43,189 nt of DNA from CAYOSU01 sp964541255 (GCA_964541255.1 CAZIPL010000009.1:1-43189), one strand, 5' to 3'. Positions 31,231 through 38,797 are shown, numbered from the stretch's first letter. The notes: generated by a model not told the origin, from the letters alone. Numbers and translations are program-made.

Positions 31231-31926
31231 CTAAAATTTGTCTTTTGACAGCTTATCTCGCATTTTAAGGAGCGCGCTTTTTTCTATTCTCGATACGTAG
31301 CTTCGTGAAATTCCCAAGATTTCAGCCGTTTCTTTTTGCGTTTTCGAATCCGTTCCGTTAAGTCCGTAGCGGTGGGTTATTATGATATATTCTCGCTCCG
31401 TCAAATTCTCTTTCAAAAGCTTGTCGAGCCGCTCTCGCGTTACGTCTTCGTCCACCTTTTTAAAAACGTCATCGTCCTCGGAAAACAGCAGATCTTCTAT
31501 CAAAAGCTCGTTACCCGAAAGGTCTTTCCCTACGCTTTCGTTCATCGATACGTTGTTTTTCAATTTCTTCGTCGCTCTCAAATACATCAAAATCTCGTTC
31601 TCGATACACCTTGCGGCATATGTTGCCAGAACGCTTCCTTTTCCGTATTCAAATGTTTTTATGCCCTTGATAAGACCTATCGAGCCTATCGATATGAGAT
31701 CGTCTATCTCGCCTTGCCCGGAGTATTTTTTGACTATATGCGCGACAAGCCTTAAGTTATGACGAATCAAGGTCTCAATCGCCTCTTCGTCGCCGTTTTT
31801 TGCCAATTGCAAAGCTTTCTCTTCCTCCTCCTTTGAAAGCGGCTTAGGAAAAGAACCGTTGTTTCGAACATACGACGTGAAGAAAAAAACCTTATTGAAA
31901 AAGCCTAAAATCCCTTGAAAAAGCAT
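31231..31926 (-). CDS. sigK: RNA polymerase sporulation sigma factor SigK
   Basis: SigK directs late mother-cell transcription in sporulation. The protein has the hydrophobic pro-sequence (MLFQGILGFFNKVFFFTSYV) that is removed by SpoIVFB-type cleavage, then RNNGSFPKPLS as in Bacillus SigK. Region 2 follows (HNLRLVAHIVKKYSGQGEID, LATYAARCIENEILMYLR) and region 4 ends LGISRSYVSRIEKSALLKM. It is intact and not split by a skin element. GGAGG is 12 bases before the ATG, rather far. A SigK-like promoter is possible at 31953-31981, which would fit the known autoregulation. This gene is the best evidence that the organism sporulates. Confidence 0.92.
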   Translation of the reverse strand: MLFQGILGFFNKVFFFTSYVRNNGSFPKPLSKEEEEKALQLAKNGDEEAIETLIRHNLRLVAHIVKKYSGQGEIDDLISIGSIGLIKGIKTFEYGKGSVLATYAARCIENEILMYLRATKKLKNNVSMNESVGKDLSGNELLIEDLLFSEDDDVFKKVDEDVTRERLDKLLKENLTEREYIIITHRYGLNGTDSKTQKETAEILGISRSYVSRIEKSALLKMRDKLSKDKF

Positions 31927-31952
31927 ACTTACTCGAAACCTCCGTAAAGACG

Positions 31953-31981
31953 TAATATATGTTATTCGAGGAAAGTTTTGT
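31953..31981 (-). promoter_or_regulatory. Possible SigK/SigE-type promoter of sigK
   Basis: On the minus strand AC (31980-31981) is followed after 18 bp by CATATATTA (31953-31961), which fits CATAnnnTA exactly. The spacer is one or two bases longer than usual. The same -10 octamer occurs upstream of the SPOCS-like gene. The rest of the gap 31927-32242 holds the nadE terminator and nothing else I can support. Confidence 0.4.
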
Positions 31982-32097
31982 CCTATTACGAAACCCTTTG
32001 TCCTTTTTCTATTTCTTATACAGATTTAAAAACTTCGAAAAAAAGAAGCCTTTAGGGCGCAATTGGGACTATCAACGGATAGCTTTAAACAAAGAAA

Positions 32098-32123
32098 AAC
32101 GAGCTCGATGTTTCGAACTCGTT
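32098..32123. terminator. Terminator of nadE
   Basis: AACGAGTTCGA and TCGAGCTCGTT form an 11-bp stem with one G-T pair around a four-base loop. TTTCTTTG follows on the minus strand, and a T-rich tract also follows on plus. It is about 120 bp past the nadE stop. Confidence 0.75.
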
Positions 32124-32242
32124 TCGTTGTTTTTTAGTTTTGTTTGAACGCGTGCCGTGCAAGACTTATCAAAAAGCTTTGTCTTTACTTTTTAGGTTCG
32201 TTTGCACTTTTACATTGAAAGCATATCGAAAAGTTCTTTTGT

Positions 32243-32965
32243 TTAGAACTTTTTGATCGGATGACGCTTATGGTGGGAAGCCTTGTGAAGTCTTTCGATT
32301 ATCTCGATATCCTTTTCATCCCCCTCGCCCGTCGTTATATAGCGATCAAGCGCGGCATAAGACACTCCCATTTCGCCCTCATCGGTCTGGTTTTCTTTTA
32401 AGCCCGCGGAAGGAGCTTTGTCTATAATCGATTCGGGAGCGCCTAAGTAACGCAAGAATTCGAATACTTCCGTCGCCGTCAAATCTGAAATCGGATTGAA
32501 GTCGTGCGCGCCGTCACCCCACTTCGTGAAGTAGCCTACATACGCTTCGCTTCTGTTGCCCGTTCCAGCGACCAATCTGCCCTCGCTTGCGGCAATGAAA
32601 TACAGCGTCGCCATTCTTAGTCTCGGCGCAACGTTGACAAGCGCGCCGTCGGTTGCCGTCGTTACCGTTTCGCAAGCCTTGACAAGCTCTTTTTTCGCAT
32701 CGAAAAGGTCTACTTCGCGTTGCTCGATACCGAACTGTTTAGCGGCTTTCATAGCGTCCTCTTTGTCTGACTCGTAATTTCTCGACGTGCCGCACGGCAT
32801 AATTACGCCGACGGTGTTATCGCAAGCCATTTTGCAAAGAATACCTACGAGCGTACAATCCTTTCCGCCGGAGTTCCCGTATACGATACCTTTCGCGCCG
32901 GACTTTGCAAGGATTTCTTTAATAAATTCTACTCTTCTTAATGTCTCTTCTTTATAGTCTCTCAA
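32243..32965 (-). CDS. nadE: Ammonia-dependent NAD synthetase
   Basis: NadE catalyses the last step of NAD synthesis, amidating deamido-NAD with ammonia and ATP. The PP-loop is YGNSGGKDCT (about 29-38); the usual serine after SGGxD is cysteine here. RLRMATLYFIA, GTGNRSEAYVGYFTKWGDGA and PSAGLKENQTDEGEMGVSY are characteristic. The length of 240 aa and the lack of a nitrilase domain show the ammonia-only form. The start is TTG with AAGGAG at seven bases. It lies 51 bp after hpf and is probably co-transcribed with it. Confidence 0.93.
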   Translation of the reverse strand: MRDYKEETLRRVEFIKEILAKSGAKGIVYGNSGGKDCTLVGILCKMACDNTVGVIMPCGTSRNYESDKEDAMKAAKQFGIEQREVDLFDAKKELVKACETVTTATDGALVNVAPRLRMATLYFIAASEGRLVAGTGNRSEAYVGYFTKWGDGAHDFNPISDLTATEVFEFLRYLGAPESIIDKAPSAGLKENQTDEGEMGVSYAALDRYITTGEGDEKDIEIIERLHKASHHKRHPIKKF

Positions 32966-33016
32966 TCTATTGCTCCTTCAAGGTCTTTTGACCTTTATTG
33001 ATTGGTTACTTTTTTC

Positions 33017-33544
33017 TTATATCTTCGGTTCGATTAGACCGTAGTCGTTTTCGAAGCGGCGGTACAATACCTTTACTGTACGCTCCTTATCGTCGAGGAA
33101 TACGTAGAAGTCGTGTCCCGATATTTCAAGCTGCGCAATCGCCTCTTCGACGTTCATCGGAATGAGATCAAAGCTCTTTTTCTTAACGATCATTTCAGGC
33201 TTATCGGCATAGTCGTTGGAATACAAATACGCATTGTCGAAAGCGTTCTGCTTAACCTTTTTGTCGAACCTCGCGCGATATTTGACTATCTGCTTTTCGA
33301 TTTTGGGAAGAGCGATGTCTACCGCATCGTACATATTGTCGGCAATAGCTTCCGCACCGAGGAATGTATCGGCAAAATGCATCTGCATTTCGAGCTTGCA
33401 TTTGTTACCCTCGCCTTTTAACGTTACTTTGATCGGAGTTTCGTCTTCAAAATACTTATCCAGTCTATTGACTTTCTTTTCTATGACATTGGTCAGCTTT
33501 TCGGGAACAGATACGTTTCTCTTGTTTACGATTTCGATTTTCAT
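33017..33544 (-). CDS. hpf: Ribosome hibernation promoting factor, long form
   Basis: Long HPF dimerises 70S ribosomes into inactive 100S particles in starvation or stress. Residues 1-100 form the S30AE ribosome-binding domain (NVSVPEKLTNVIEKKVNRLD), and the C-terminal 60 residues form the dimerisation domain with the hallmark GHDFYVFLDDKERTVKVLYRR. The length of 175 aa fits the Firmicutes long type. TTTGGAGG precedes the ATG. It lies just downstream of the clpC terminator. Confidence 0.95.
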   Translation of the reverse strand: MKIEIVNKRNVSVPEKLTNVIEKKVNRLDKYFEDETPIKVTLKGEGNKCKLEMQMHFADTFLGAEAIADNMYDAVDIALPKIEKQIVKYRARFDKKVKQNAFDNAYLYSNDYADKPEMIVKKKSFDLIPMNVEEAIAQLEISGHDFYVFLDDKERTVKVLYRRFENDYGLIEPKI

Positions 33545-33634
33545 AGAAATACCTCCAAATATAAAGTTGTTATCGAAATTGCTCTATCGACTGCTTTTGC
33601 AATCGTCAAGCTATCGTCATATATATTTTAGCAC

Positions 33635-33664
33635 AAAAAAGAGGCTTTGAAAAGCCCCTTTTTT
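33635..33664 (-). terminator. Terminator of the ctsR-clpC operon
   Basis: On the minus strand AAAAAGGGGCTTT pairs with AAAGCCTCTTTTTT, one mismatch, two-base loop, ending in a T run seven bases past the clpC stop. Confidence 0.85.
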
Positions 33665-33671
33665 AATATTT

Positions 33672-36224
33672 TTATTGTTTTACGATAGTAAATTCGTTTC
33701 CGTCGTTGTCGATAACGGCTTTATCGCCAAACGCTATCGTCCCTTTCAAGAGCTCTTCGGAAAGTCTATCCTCGATAAGATGTTCTATCGCACGTCTTAA
33801 AGGTCTTGCGCCGTACTCGTTATCGTACCCTGCTTTGACAAGAGCTTTCTTTGCGCTTTCGGTAAGTTCCAACGTGATATTCTTTTCTTGAAGTCTCTTC
33901 GCAAGGGACTTTATCATAAGGTCGCAAATGCTCTCCGTCTCGCTTTCTGTCAGTCTATGGAAGACGATTATATCGTCAACTCTGTTCAAAAACTCGGGGC
34001 GGAAAGAATTCTTCAATTCCTCCATGATTCTGCCTTTCATCTTTTCGTAGTCGCTCGAGAATACCTTTTCTTCGCTCGCGGAAGCAAATCCCAAAGAGCT
34101 CATTTTCGATATTGCCGAAGCTCCGACGTTAGATGTCATAATAATTATAGTGTTCTTGAAATCGACCACTCTTCCCTTGCTGTCGGAAAGTCTTCCGTCG
34201 TCAAGAATCTGCAACAAAACGTTGAATACGTCGGGGTGAGCCTTCTCGATTTCGTCGAAAAGCACTACGGAATAGGGTTTTCTTCTTACCTTTTCGGTAA
34301 GCTGACCGTTCTCGTCATAACCTACGTATCCCGGAGGCGCGCCGATGAGTTTGCTTACGGAATGCTTCTCCATATATTCGCTCATATCAACTCTAATTAG
34401 CTGGTTTTCGTCGCCGAATACCGCCGCCGCGATTGCTTTCGCAAGCTCGGTTTTACCTACGCCCGTTGGACCAACGAATATAAACGATCCGATCGGACGC
34501 TTGGGGTCTTTAAGCCCGGCTCTTGCTCGACGAATCGCACGGCTCGTAGCGTCTACAGCTTCGTTTTGACCGATAACCCTTTCGTGCAGAACCTTTTCGA
34601 GATTCATAAGCTTTTCCGCTTCGGATTCCGTCAGTTTAACAACGGGAATACCCGTCCACTGCGCGACGATATTCGCAACTTCTTCGTAGCCTATCGAAGC
34701 GTTGGTTTTCGTTCTCTTTTGCTGCCAGTCGTTGTTCTTTTCCTCTATTTCGGATTTTATCTTGGCAATCTCCGCTTGTACCTTTGCCGCTTCGTCGAAG
34801 TTTTCTTTTCTTATGCAGTTTTTCTTTTCGTTTTCAAGTTCGTCGAGTCTTGACTGCAAATCCTTGAAATCGGGAGGAGCTGTGTAGTTATCGAGTCTTG
34901 CGCGCGACGCGGCTTCGTCAATTAGATCGATAGCCTTATCGGGAAGGAATCTGTCGGAAATATATCTATCCGAAAGTGTAGCGGCGGCATCGATAGCTTC
35001 GTCCGTTATCGTAACCTTATGGTGCGCTTCGTATTTATCTCTTATGCCCTTCAAAATCTCAATTGTTTCGGAAACGCTTGGTTGTTCGACGGTTACCGGC
35101 TGGAACCTACGTTCGAGCGCGGCGTCTTTTTCGATATACTTTCTATACTCGTCGATAGTCGTTGCGCCGATAGTTTGCATTTCGCCCCTTGCAAGCATAG
35201 GCTTTAATATCTCGGCGGCGTCCATATTGCCGTCAGACGTTGCGCCCGCACCGACAAGGTTGTGTATCTCGTCGATGAAGATAATTACGTCGCCGCGTTT
35301 TTTGACGGTCTCGAGGAAGTCTTTCAACCTTTCTTCGAAATCGCCTCTATATTTTGCGCCTGCAAGCATACCGCCAAGATCGAGCGAGAAAATCGTCTTG
35401 CCTTTAAGAAGCTCAGGAACCTGACCTTTGACTATCATCTGAGCCAAGCCCTCTACGACGGCGGATTTGCCTACGCCCGGTTCGCCGACAAGCACGGGGT
35501 TGTTTTTCGTTCTACGAGACAAAATCTGAATGACTCTCTCAATCTCTTTCTTTCTGCCGACAACGGGGTCGAGCTTACCCTCTTTGGCAAGAGCGGTCAA
35601 GTCCGTTCCGAACTTCATTGCGTCCGTGTTGCCGTTCTGTCGTCTTTCGTTTCCGTCTCCGTCCTCTTGCACGCCGTTTTGATTGAAAGGCGTGTAGCTA
35701 TAGCTTACGCTTCCGCCGATTTCGGGTTCGAAGCCGAAAAAGTCTTTGGTGATTTGCTTTATTATATTATGCGGATTCATAGTCCCGAAGTCGTCGGAAA
35801 ATCTTATCTGCGCGCCTATTTCGTCTTCGAGCTGCTTTACCATCGAATCGAAGTTGACGTTGAGATTTTTCAAAATCTTATATGCGATATTCTCTTTATC
35901 GGCAAGTATCGCAACGAGCAAATGCTCCGTCGCGACATATCCGCCGTTCGTCATCATCGCGTATTGATCTGCCGTTTCGAACATTCTTTTCGCTCTCGGC
36001 GTATAACCTCCGTTGCAACTATATGAATGGTCTATCGTTGACTTGAACATATCGAAAAACTTCTCGCTGTTTAAGCCCGACGACAAAAGTATCTTTCTCG
36101 CAACGCAGTCGGTAGACATAATGCCCGCCAAAATATGCTCCGTCCCCATATAATCGCAATTAGCCGATTTCATTATGCGCTCCGCCATCAGCTTTGCGTT
36201 TGTCGCCCCTTGTGTAAATTTCAT
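33672..36224 (-). CDS. clpC: ATP-dependent Clp protease ATP-binding subunit ClpC
   Basis: This Hsp100 unfoldase feeds proteins to ClpP. Two Clp N repeats (residues 1-145), AAA1 with Walker A GEPGVGKS and Walker B IIFIDEIHNLVG, a middle coiled coil with a UVR-like motif (ENFDEAAKVQAEIAKI), and AAA2 with GPTGVGKTELAKAI and VVLFDEIEKAHPDV are visible in order. The ATG at 36233 overlaps the AAAGGAG site; the ATG at 36224 is nine bases from it and begins MKFTQGATNAKLMAE, so I chose that (850 aa). It follows ctsR directly, under CtsR control. Confidence 0.96.
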   Translation of the reverse strand: MKFTQGATNAKLMAERIMKSANCDYMGTEHILAGIMSTDCVARKILLSSGLNSEKFFDMFKSTIDHSYSCNGGYTPRAKRMFETADQYAMMTNGGYVATEHLLVAILADKENIAYKILKNLNVNFDSMVKQLEDEIGAQIRFSDDFGTMNPHNIIKQITKDFFGFEPEIGGSVSYSYTPFNQNGVQEDGDGNERRQNGNTDAMKFGTDLTALAKEGKLDPVVGRKKEIERVIQILSRRTKNNPVLVGEPGVGKSAVVEGLAQMIVKGQVPELLKGKTIFSLDLGGMLAGAKYRGDFEERLKDFLETVKKRGDVIIFIDEIHNLVGAGATSDGNMDAAEILKPMLARGEMQTIGATTIDEYRKYIEKDAALERRFQPVTVEQPSVSETIEILKGIRDKYEAHHKVTITDEAIDAAATLSDRYISDRFLPDKAIDLIDEAASRARLDNYTAPPDFKDLQSRLDELENEKKNCIRKENFDEAAKVQAEIAKIKSEIEEKNNDWQQKRTKTNASIGYEEVANIVAQWTGIPVVKLTESEAEKLMNLEKVLHERVIGQNEAVDATSRAIRRARAGLKDPKRPIGSFIFVGPTGVGKTELAKAIAAAVFGDENQLIRVDMSEYMEKHSVSKLIGAPPGYVGYDENGQLTEKVRRKPYSVVLFDEIEKAHPDVFNVLLQILDDGRLSDSKGRVVDFKNTIIIMTSNVGASAISKMSSLGFASASEEKVFSSDYEKMKGRIMEELKNSFRPEFLNRVDDIIVFHRLTESETESICDLMIKSLAKRLQEKNITLELTESAKKALVKAGYDNEYGARPLRRAIEHLIEDRLSEELLKGTIAFGDKAVIDNDGNEFTIVKQ

Positions 36225-36251
36225 ATTTATCATCTCCTTTATTTTTAGGTG

Positions 36252-36713
36252 TTATTCTTCTTTCAGAAGCTGCATCAATACGTTTTTGAATACAACCCCT
36301 CTTTCCCTATCTCTTGCGCTACCCGTCTTTGTCAAAAAGCTTTTGTCAGAGCAAGCCGCCGATATTATTCTTCCCTCGCGATCGGTTATATATCCGTCGC
36401 GTATCATTTTAGAAAGAATAGCATTCATTCTGTTTTCGCTCAAAGGCTGGTTCGTAACCTCTTCGGCGATCTCCTTGATATATTCGTGCTTGTCGGAAGA
36501 AAGCCTTATTAAGGTTATATATCCGCCTCCGCCGCGCTTCGACTCGACTATATACCCGTTGTCCGTCGAAAACCTCGTGGACAAAACATAGTTTATCTGA
36601 CTCGGCGCACACGAAAAATGCTCAGCCAAGTTGTTTCGAGAAATTGTTATTCGCTCGTCATCGCCTATCGTCGATAGCAAAAACTCGGCTATTATATCCG
36701 AAAGTCCGCCCAT
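36252..36713 (-). CDS. ctsR: Class III heat-shock repressor CtsR
   Basis: CtsR binds heptad repeats to repress clp genes and releases DNA on heat shock. The winged helix region carries ISRNNLAEHFSCAPSQINYV and the glycine-rich wing SKRGGGGYITLIR, the known thermosensor. The C-terminal domain follows (LLKEE end). The length of 153 aa is normal. AGGAGG precedes the ATG. Its promoter bears a triple operator. The kinase/adaptor genes mcsA and mcsB, which separate ctsR and clpC in Bacillus, are absent; only 27 bp lie between the two genes. Confidence 0.95.
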   Translation of the reverse strand: MGGLSDIIAEFLLSTIGDDERITISRNNLAEHFSCAPSQINYVLSTRFSTDNGYIVESKRGGGGYITLIRLSSDKHEYIKEIAEEVTNQPLSENRMNAILSKMIRDGYITDREGRIISAACSDKSFLTKTGSARDRERGVVFKNVLMQLLKEE

Positions 36714-36760
36714 TTGCTTTTCCCTCCTTTTTGTTTTTTGAAAGGCAACGTCTATTTATA

Positions 36761-36784
36761 TTTGACTATCTTTGACCTTTGACT
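36761..36784 (-). promoter_or_regulatory. CtsR operator, three heptads
   Basis: On the minus strand AGTCAAA, GGTCAAA and AGTCAAA occur in direct orientation, the first two adjoining and the third three bases on. GGTCAAAGATAGTCAAA matches the known CtsR box RGTCAAANANRGTCAAA. It lies just downstream of the -10 box. Confidence 0.92.
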
Positions 36785-36793
36785 TTCGAGTAT

Positions 36794-36821
36794 ATTATAT
36801 CACGTTTTTTTGAAAAGTAAA
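36794..36821 (-). promoter_or_regulatory. Promoter of ctsR-clpC
   Basis: TATAAT (36794-36799) on the minus strand with a weak -35 TTTACT (36816-36821) at 16 bp. The start near 36787 lies at the edge of the CtsR operator. Confidence 0.65.
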
Positions 36822-36921
36822 GTATTTTTTCGTCTTTTTTTTGAAGATTTTTAAAGTTTTTTACGGATTTATGTATCACGCAAAAAAAGTACAAGTATAA
36901 AAATAAAGGAGAATTATTCTA

Positions 36922-37083
36922 TTGAATTTTTATCGTTTCTTCGCCTTTTTTGACTTAATTTCCCTGAAAGTTTTACGGGATAAATCTATCGACTACGAAA
37001 CATTTGAAATCATGCTTTTGGTTAGCCTACAAAAAAAACACCTCGTTATTGCGGTTCGAGGGTTCCCCTACTTTCGCTTCTAA
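36922..37083 (+). CDS. Possible 53-aa small ORF with TTG start
   Basis: AAAGGAG at 36905-36911 is followed after 10 bases by TTG and 53 open codons, beginning MNFYRFFAFFDLISLKVLRD. I recognise no family. The last codons run through the hairpin at 37039-37090, which argues that the end may be a chance reading. It is the only coding candidate in the 798-bp gap 36714-37511; the rest holds the ctsR promoter and operator, a hairpin, and palindromic repeats. Confidence 0.25.
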   Translation: MNFYRFFAFFDLISLKVLRDKSIDYETFEIMLLVSLQKKHLVIAVRGFPYFRF

Positions 37084-37090
37084 CGAGGTG
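37031..37090 (-). terminator. Long-loop hairpin followed by T8 on the minus strand
   Basis: CACCTCGTTA and TAACGAGGTG (37039-37048 and 37081-37090) pair perfectly around a 32-base loop. The minus strand continues with eight T. It would end transcripts from the TM1266/ECF operon, although it is 420 bp beyond the stop. Confidence 0.55.
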
Positions 37091-37184
37091 AAAATAATTT
37101 TTATAAAATTTACAAATTTGTAAAAAATAGTTTTATTGTTGTTTTTTAGATAACCGCATAAACTTCGCTTGTTTTCAAAGTATT

Positions 37185-37239
37185 ACAATCCCTCAGTCTC
37201 GGCTATCGCCGAGACTGATCCCTTACTAAAGGAGCCTAT
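37185..37239 (+). repeat. Palindromic intergenic repeat, copy R1
   Basis: ACAATCCCTCAG, then a hairpin GTCTCGGC/GCCGAGAC, then a second hairpin around CCCTTACTAAAGG, then AGCCTAT. The 55-bp unit is nearly identical to R2 at 37312-37366 and shares its ends with R3, R4 and R5. Such CCCTCAG/GGGAGCC elements are common between genes in gut Clostridia. Confidence 0.8.
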
Positions 37240-37245
37240 TTAATT

Positions 37246-37280
37246 CCGGCGGCAGCAGAGCCACCGCCCTACGTGATGTG
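37246..37280 (+). repeat. Second repeat family, degenerate copy D3
   Basis: CGGCGGCAGCAGAGCCACCG then CCCTACGTGA resembles the units at 38658-38691 and 38763-38797, which share CGGC-G-A and CTACG blocks. It lies between R1 and R2. Confidence 0.4.
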
Positions 37281-37311
37281 GGACATTAAAACAATGTTGC
37301 GTGACGATATG

Positions 37312-37366
37312 ACAATCCCTCAGTCTCGGCTATTGCCGAGACAGATCCCTTACAAAGGGAGCCTAT
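37312..37366 (+). repeat. Palindromic intergenic repeat, copy R2
   Basis: The same 55-bp unit as R1, differing at about four positions, in the same orientation 127 bp further on. Both hairpins are preserved, including a compensated CCCTTACAAAGGG stem. Confidence 0.8.
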
Positions 37367-37511
37367 GATTATGACGCAAACCGAAGCTTTCGCATAGAAT
37401 TTCTTATGATTTGCAACAAAACCCAAGCGTATGCAAAGATTTTCTCGCTTGATAATCGTTTTATTTCAATAGCATTATGCTAAAAACAATCTAAAAACCA
37501 TTGATTTTAGA

Positions 37512-38081
37512 TTAAATTTTTGTTTTGCCGAAAAGACCGTTCAAAATGAAAGCTGCCGTTCCGCCGATAAGAGCGGTGAAAAGCTGCGTAATTCCGAATG
37601 CGACTTTAACGGGATCGCCGATTTTGGGAAGTACCAAAGGAAGCAAAAGTCCGAGGCAAACAAAATACATAAACAAGAACTTCAAAACTGCGGCAGCGGC
37701 ATAAGAAACAACAGCGCAAACGTCGCTCTTTACGTTTTTGAGACCGTTGGAATAATCAACCTTTAAGAACTTAACCAAAAGCGCATTGGTCGCAACCATG
37801 ATCGCATTAGCGCAAGCCACGAACGGAACGAGCAAAATGTTTGCAGAAAAACCGAGGAAGAAGCCGATAAGCGGTGTGAATACGCCGATAACGACGCCAC
37901 CCAAAAGTCCTACGGAGACAGAAGCGAAAAGAAGGCACATATTGACGACAGAGCCCGTCAAAAGCTGAATCTTTGCCAAACCCGTAAGATATTGGCAAAC
38001 GATAGTAAGTGCGAGCAAAATGCCCGTTCTTGCAATAAACTGTGCGGGTTTTTCCGCTTTCCCGAAAAGTAATTTATTCAT
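37512..38081 (-). CDS. ECF-type transporter S component, substrate unknown
   Basis: This is a 189-aa integral membrane protein with about six helices. The N-terminal region ARTGILLALTIVCQYLTG and the helix-loop pattern VNMCLLFASVSVGLLGGVVI resemble substrate-binding S components of energy-coupling factor vitamin transporters. No ATPase or T subunit is encoded nearby, so it would share a common ECF module, as in group II systems. It begins nine bases after the TM1266 gene, with GAGG overlapping that stop, so the two are translationally coupled. The leader attenuator upstream would control both. I cannot name the substrate. Confidence 0.72.
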   Translation of the reverse strand: MNKLLFGKAEKPAQFIARTGILLALTIVCQYLTGLAKIQLLTGSVVNMCLLFASVSVGLLGGVVIGVFTPLIGFFLGFSANILLVPFVACANAIMVATNALLVKFLKVDYSNGLKNVKSDVCAVVSYAAAAVLKFLFMYFVCLGLLLPLVLPKIGDPVKVAFGITQLFTALIGGTAAFILNGLFGKTKI

Positions 38082-38090
38082 TATAAAACC

Positions 38091-38348
38091 TCACTTTACG
38101 GCTACTTGCGTCATTGCGCTTTTCACCGTAATATTTTCTAATTTCCCGAGCTTTCCCGTGAGGGCGGAAATTCTTTCTACCGTGCCTTTGACGATAAGCG
38201 AGATTACCGCGATTTTATCGTCATTGTCTGGGATTCCCATTCTGCCGATTATTATATCGCCGAAATCAGACAAAACAGCCTGCATTTTTTGCGTAACCGC
38301 TCTGTCACCATCGACAACTATCGCAACTACTCCTAATCTTTTTTCCAC
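38091..38348 (-). CDS. TM1266-family putative regulator (iron-only hydrogenase system type)
   Basis: This is an 85-aa ACT/ferredoxin-like-fold protein. VEKRLGVVAIVV, DIIIGRMGIPD, VISLIVKGTVERISALTGKLG and ITVKSAM match the TM1266 family, annotated as putative regulators of the iron-only hydrogenase system. The frame is open upstream to 38447, through the leader hairpins, but the GTG at 38348 has AAGGAG at good spacing and is the normal family start. It is coupled to an ECF S component, an unusual partner. The molecular role is not established. Confidence 0.82.
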   Translation of the reverse strand: MEKRLGVVAIVVDGDRAVTQKMQAVLSDFGDIIIGRMGIPDNDDKIAVISLIVKGTVERISALTGKLGKLENITVKSAMTQVAVK

Positions 38349-38378
38349 GATACTCTCCTTCCTTTCGATATAAAAAAA

Positions 38379-38437
38379 TCTCCAAACACACGTTTGGAGA
38401 GCATAGACGAAAGATCTGTTTTTGCATCTGCCTCTCC
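38379..38437 (-). promoter_or_regulatory. Leader attenuator: terminator with competing stem (riboswitch-like)
   Basis: On the minus strand TCTCCAAAC and GTTTGGAGA (38392-38400 and 38379-38387) form a terminator followed by seven T, about 25 bases before the GTG start. Upstream GGAGAG (38432-38437) can pair with CTCTCC (38396-38401), whose bases are part of the terminator arm. The two folds exclude each other. The enclosed 30 bases (GCAGATGCAAAAACAGATC and following) would be the sensor loop. I do not recognise it as a known riboswitch class. Confidence 0.6.
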
Positions 38438-38463
38438 GAAAACTCATCGATTGGGATATTTTT

Positions 38464-38492
38464 ATTATAATATCATTTGATTTTTAAGTCAA
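38464..38492 (-). promoter_or_regulatory. Promoter of the TM1266/ECF operon
   Basis: TTGACT (38487-38492) and TATAAT (38464-38469) on the minus strand have a 17-bp spacer. The start would be near 38457, giving a leader of about 110 bases that contains the attenuator. Confidence 0.8.
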
Positions 38493-38657
38493 GAAAACTA
38501 GGACGGTATAATTAAAAACAGCGTTTTTAGAAAAGTTTTCTATATCGAATAAACAAAAAGAAAGAAGGACTTTATCCGTTTTTTATTATTAGTGGAATCC
38601 TTTTTAAGGAAAAGTTTTCCCCTATACCCCTTTCAAAACCTTTTATATCATTTTAAT

Positions 38658-38691
38658 AACGGCAGCAATGTGAAGCGACGATCTACGGTGT
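38658..38691 (+). repeat. Second repeat family, copy D1
   Basis: AACGGCAGCAATGTGAAGCG then ACGATCTACGG. It recurs 105 bp on as D2 with the shared block GAAGCGACG-n2-CTACG. It lies in the gap 38349-39035, which also holds the operon leader, D2, R3 and the terminator of the next gene. Confidence 0.6.
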
Positions 38692-38762
38692 ATAAACGGA
38701 GTAAGCTGTGCCACCTTCCACAACGTAAAAGGAGCCTATAATAAGGATTGCCTATTATTAAA

Positions 38763-38797
38763 AACGGCGGTAGTGAGAAGCGACGTCCTACGAGCTG
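38763..38797 (+). repeat. Second repeat family, copy D2
   Basis: AACGGCGGTAGTGAGAAGCG then ACGTCCTACG, a direct repeat of D1 with about 75 percent identity by eye. It is immediately followed by R3, suggesting that the two families form composite units. Confidence 0.6.

Noticed and set aside
32972..32994. AAGGTC/GACCTT hairpin between hpf and nadE as terminator
   Set aside because: Short six-base stem without T run on the minus strand, and it would sit in the nadE leader.
33545..33634. Promoter for hpf at TTGACG near 33610
   Set aside because: No acceptable -10 at 16-18 bp; a stress sigma promoter is possible, but I could not support one.
37185..37366. CRISPR-like direct repeats
   Set aside because: Only two same-oriented 55-bp copies with a 72-bp interval, internal hairpins, inverted copies elsewhere and no cas genes.
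38396..38437. THF riboswitch, because of GGAGAG near GAUG and an ECF gene
   Set aside because: The known THF core (for example the CGCGUUAAGUG part) is absent and the domain is too short.
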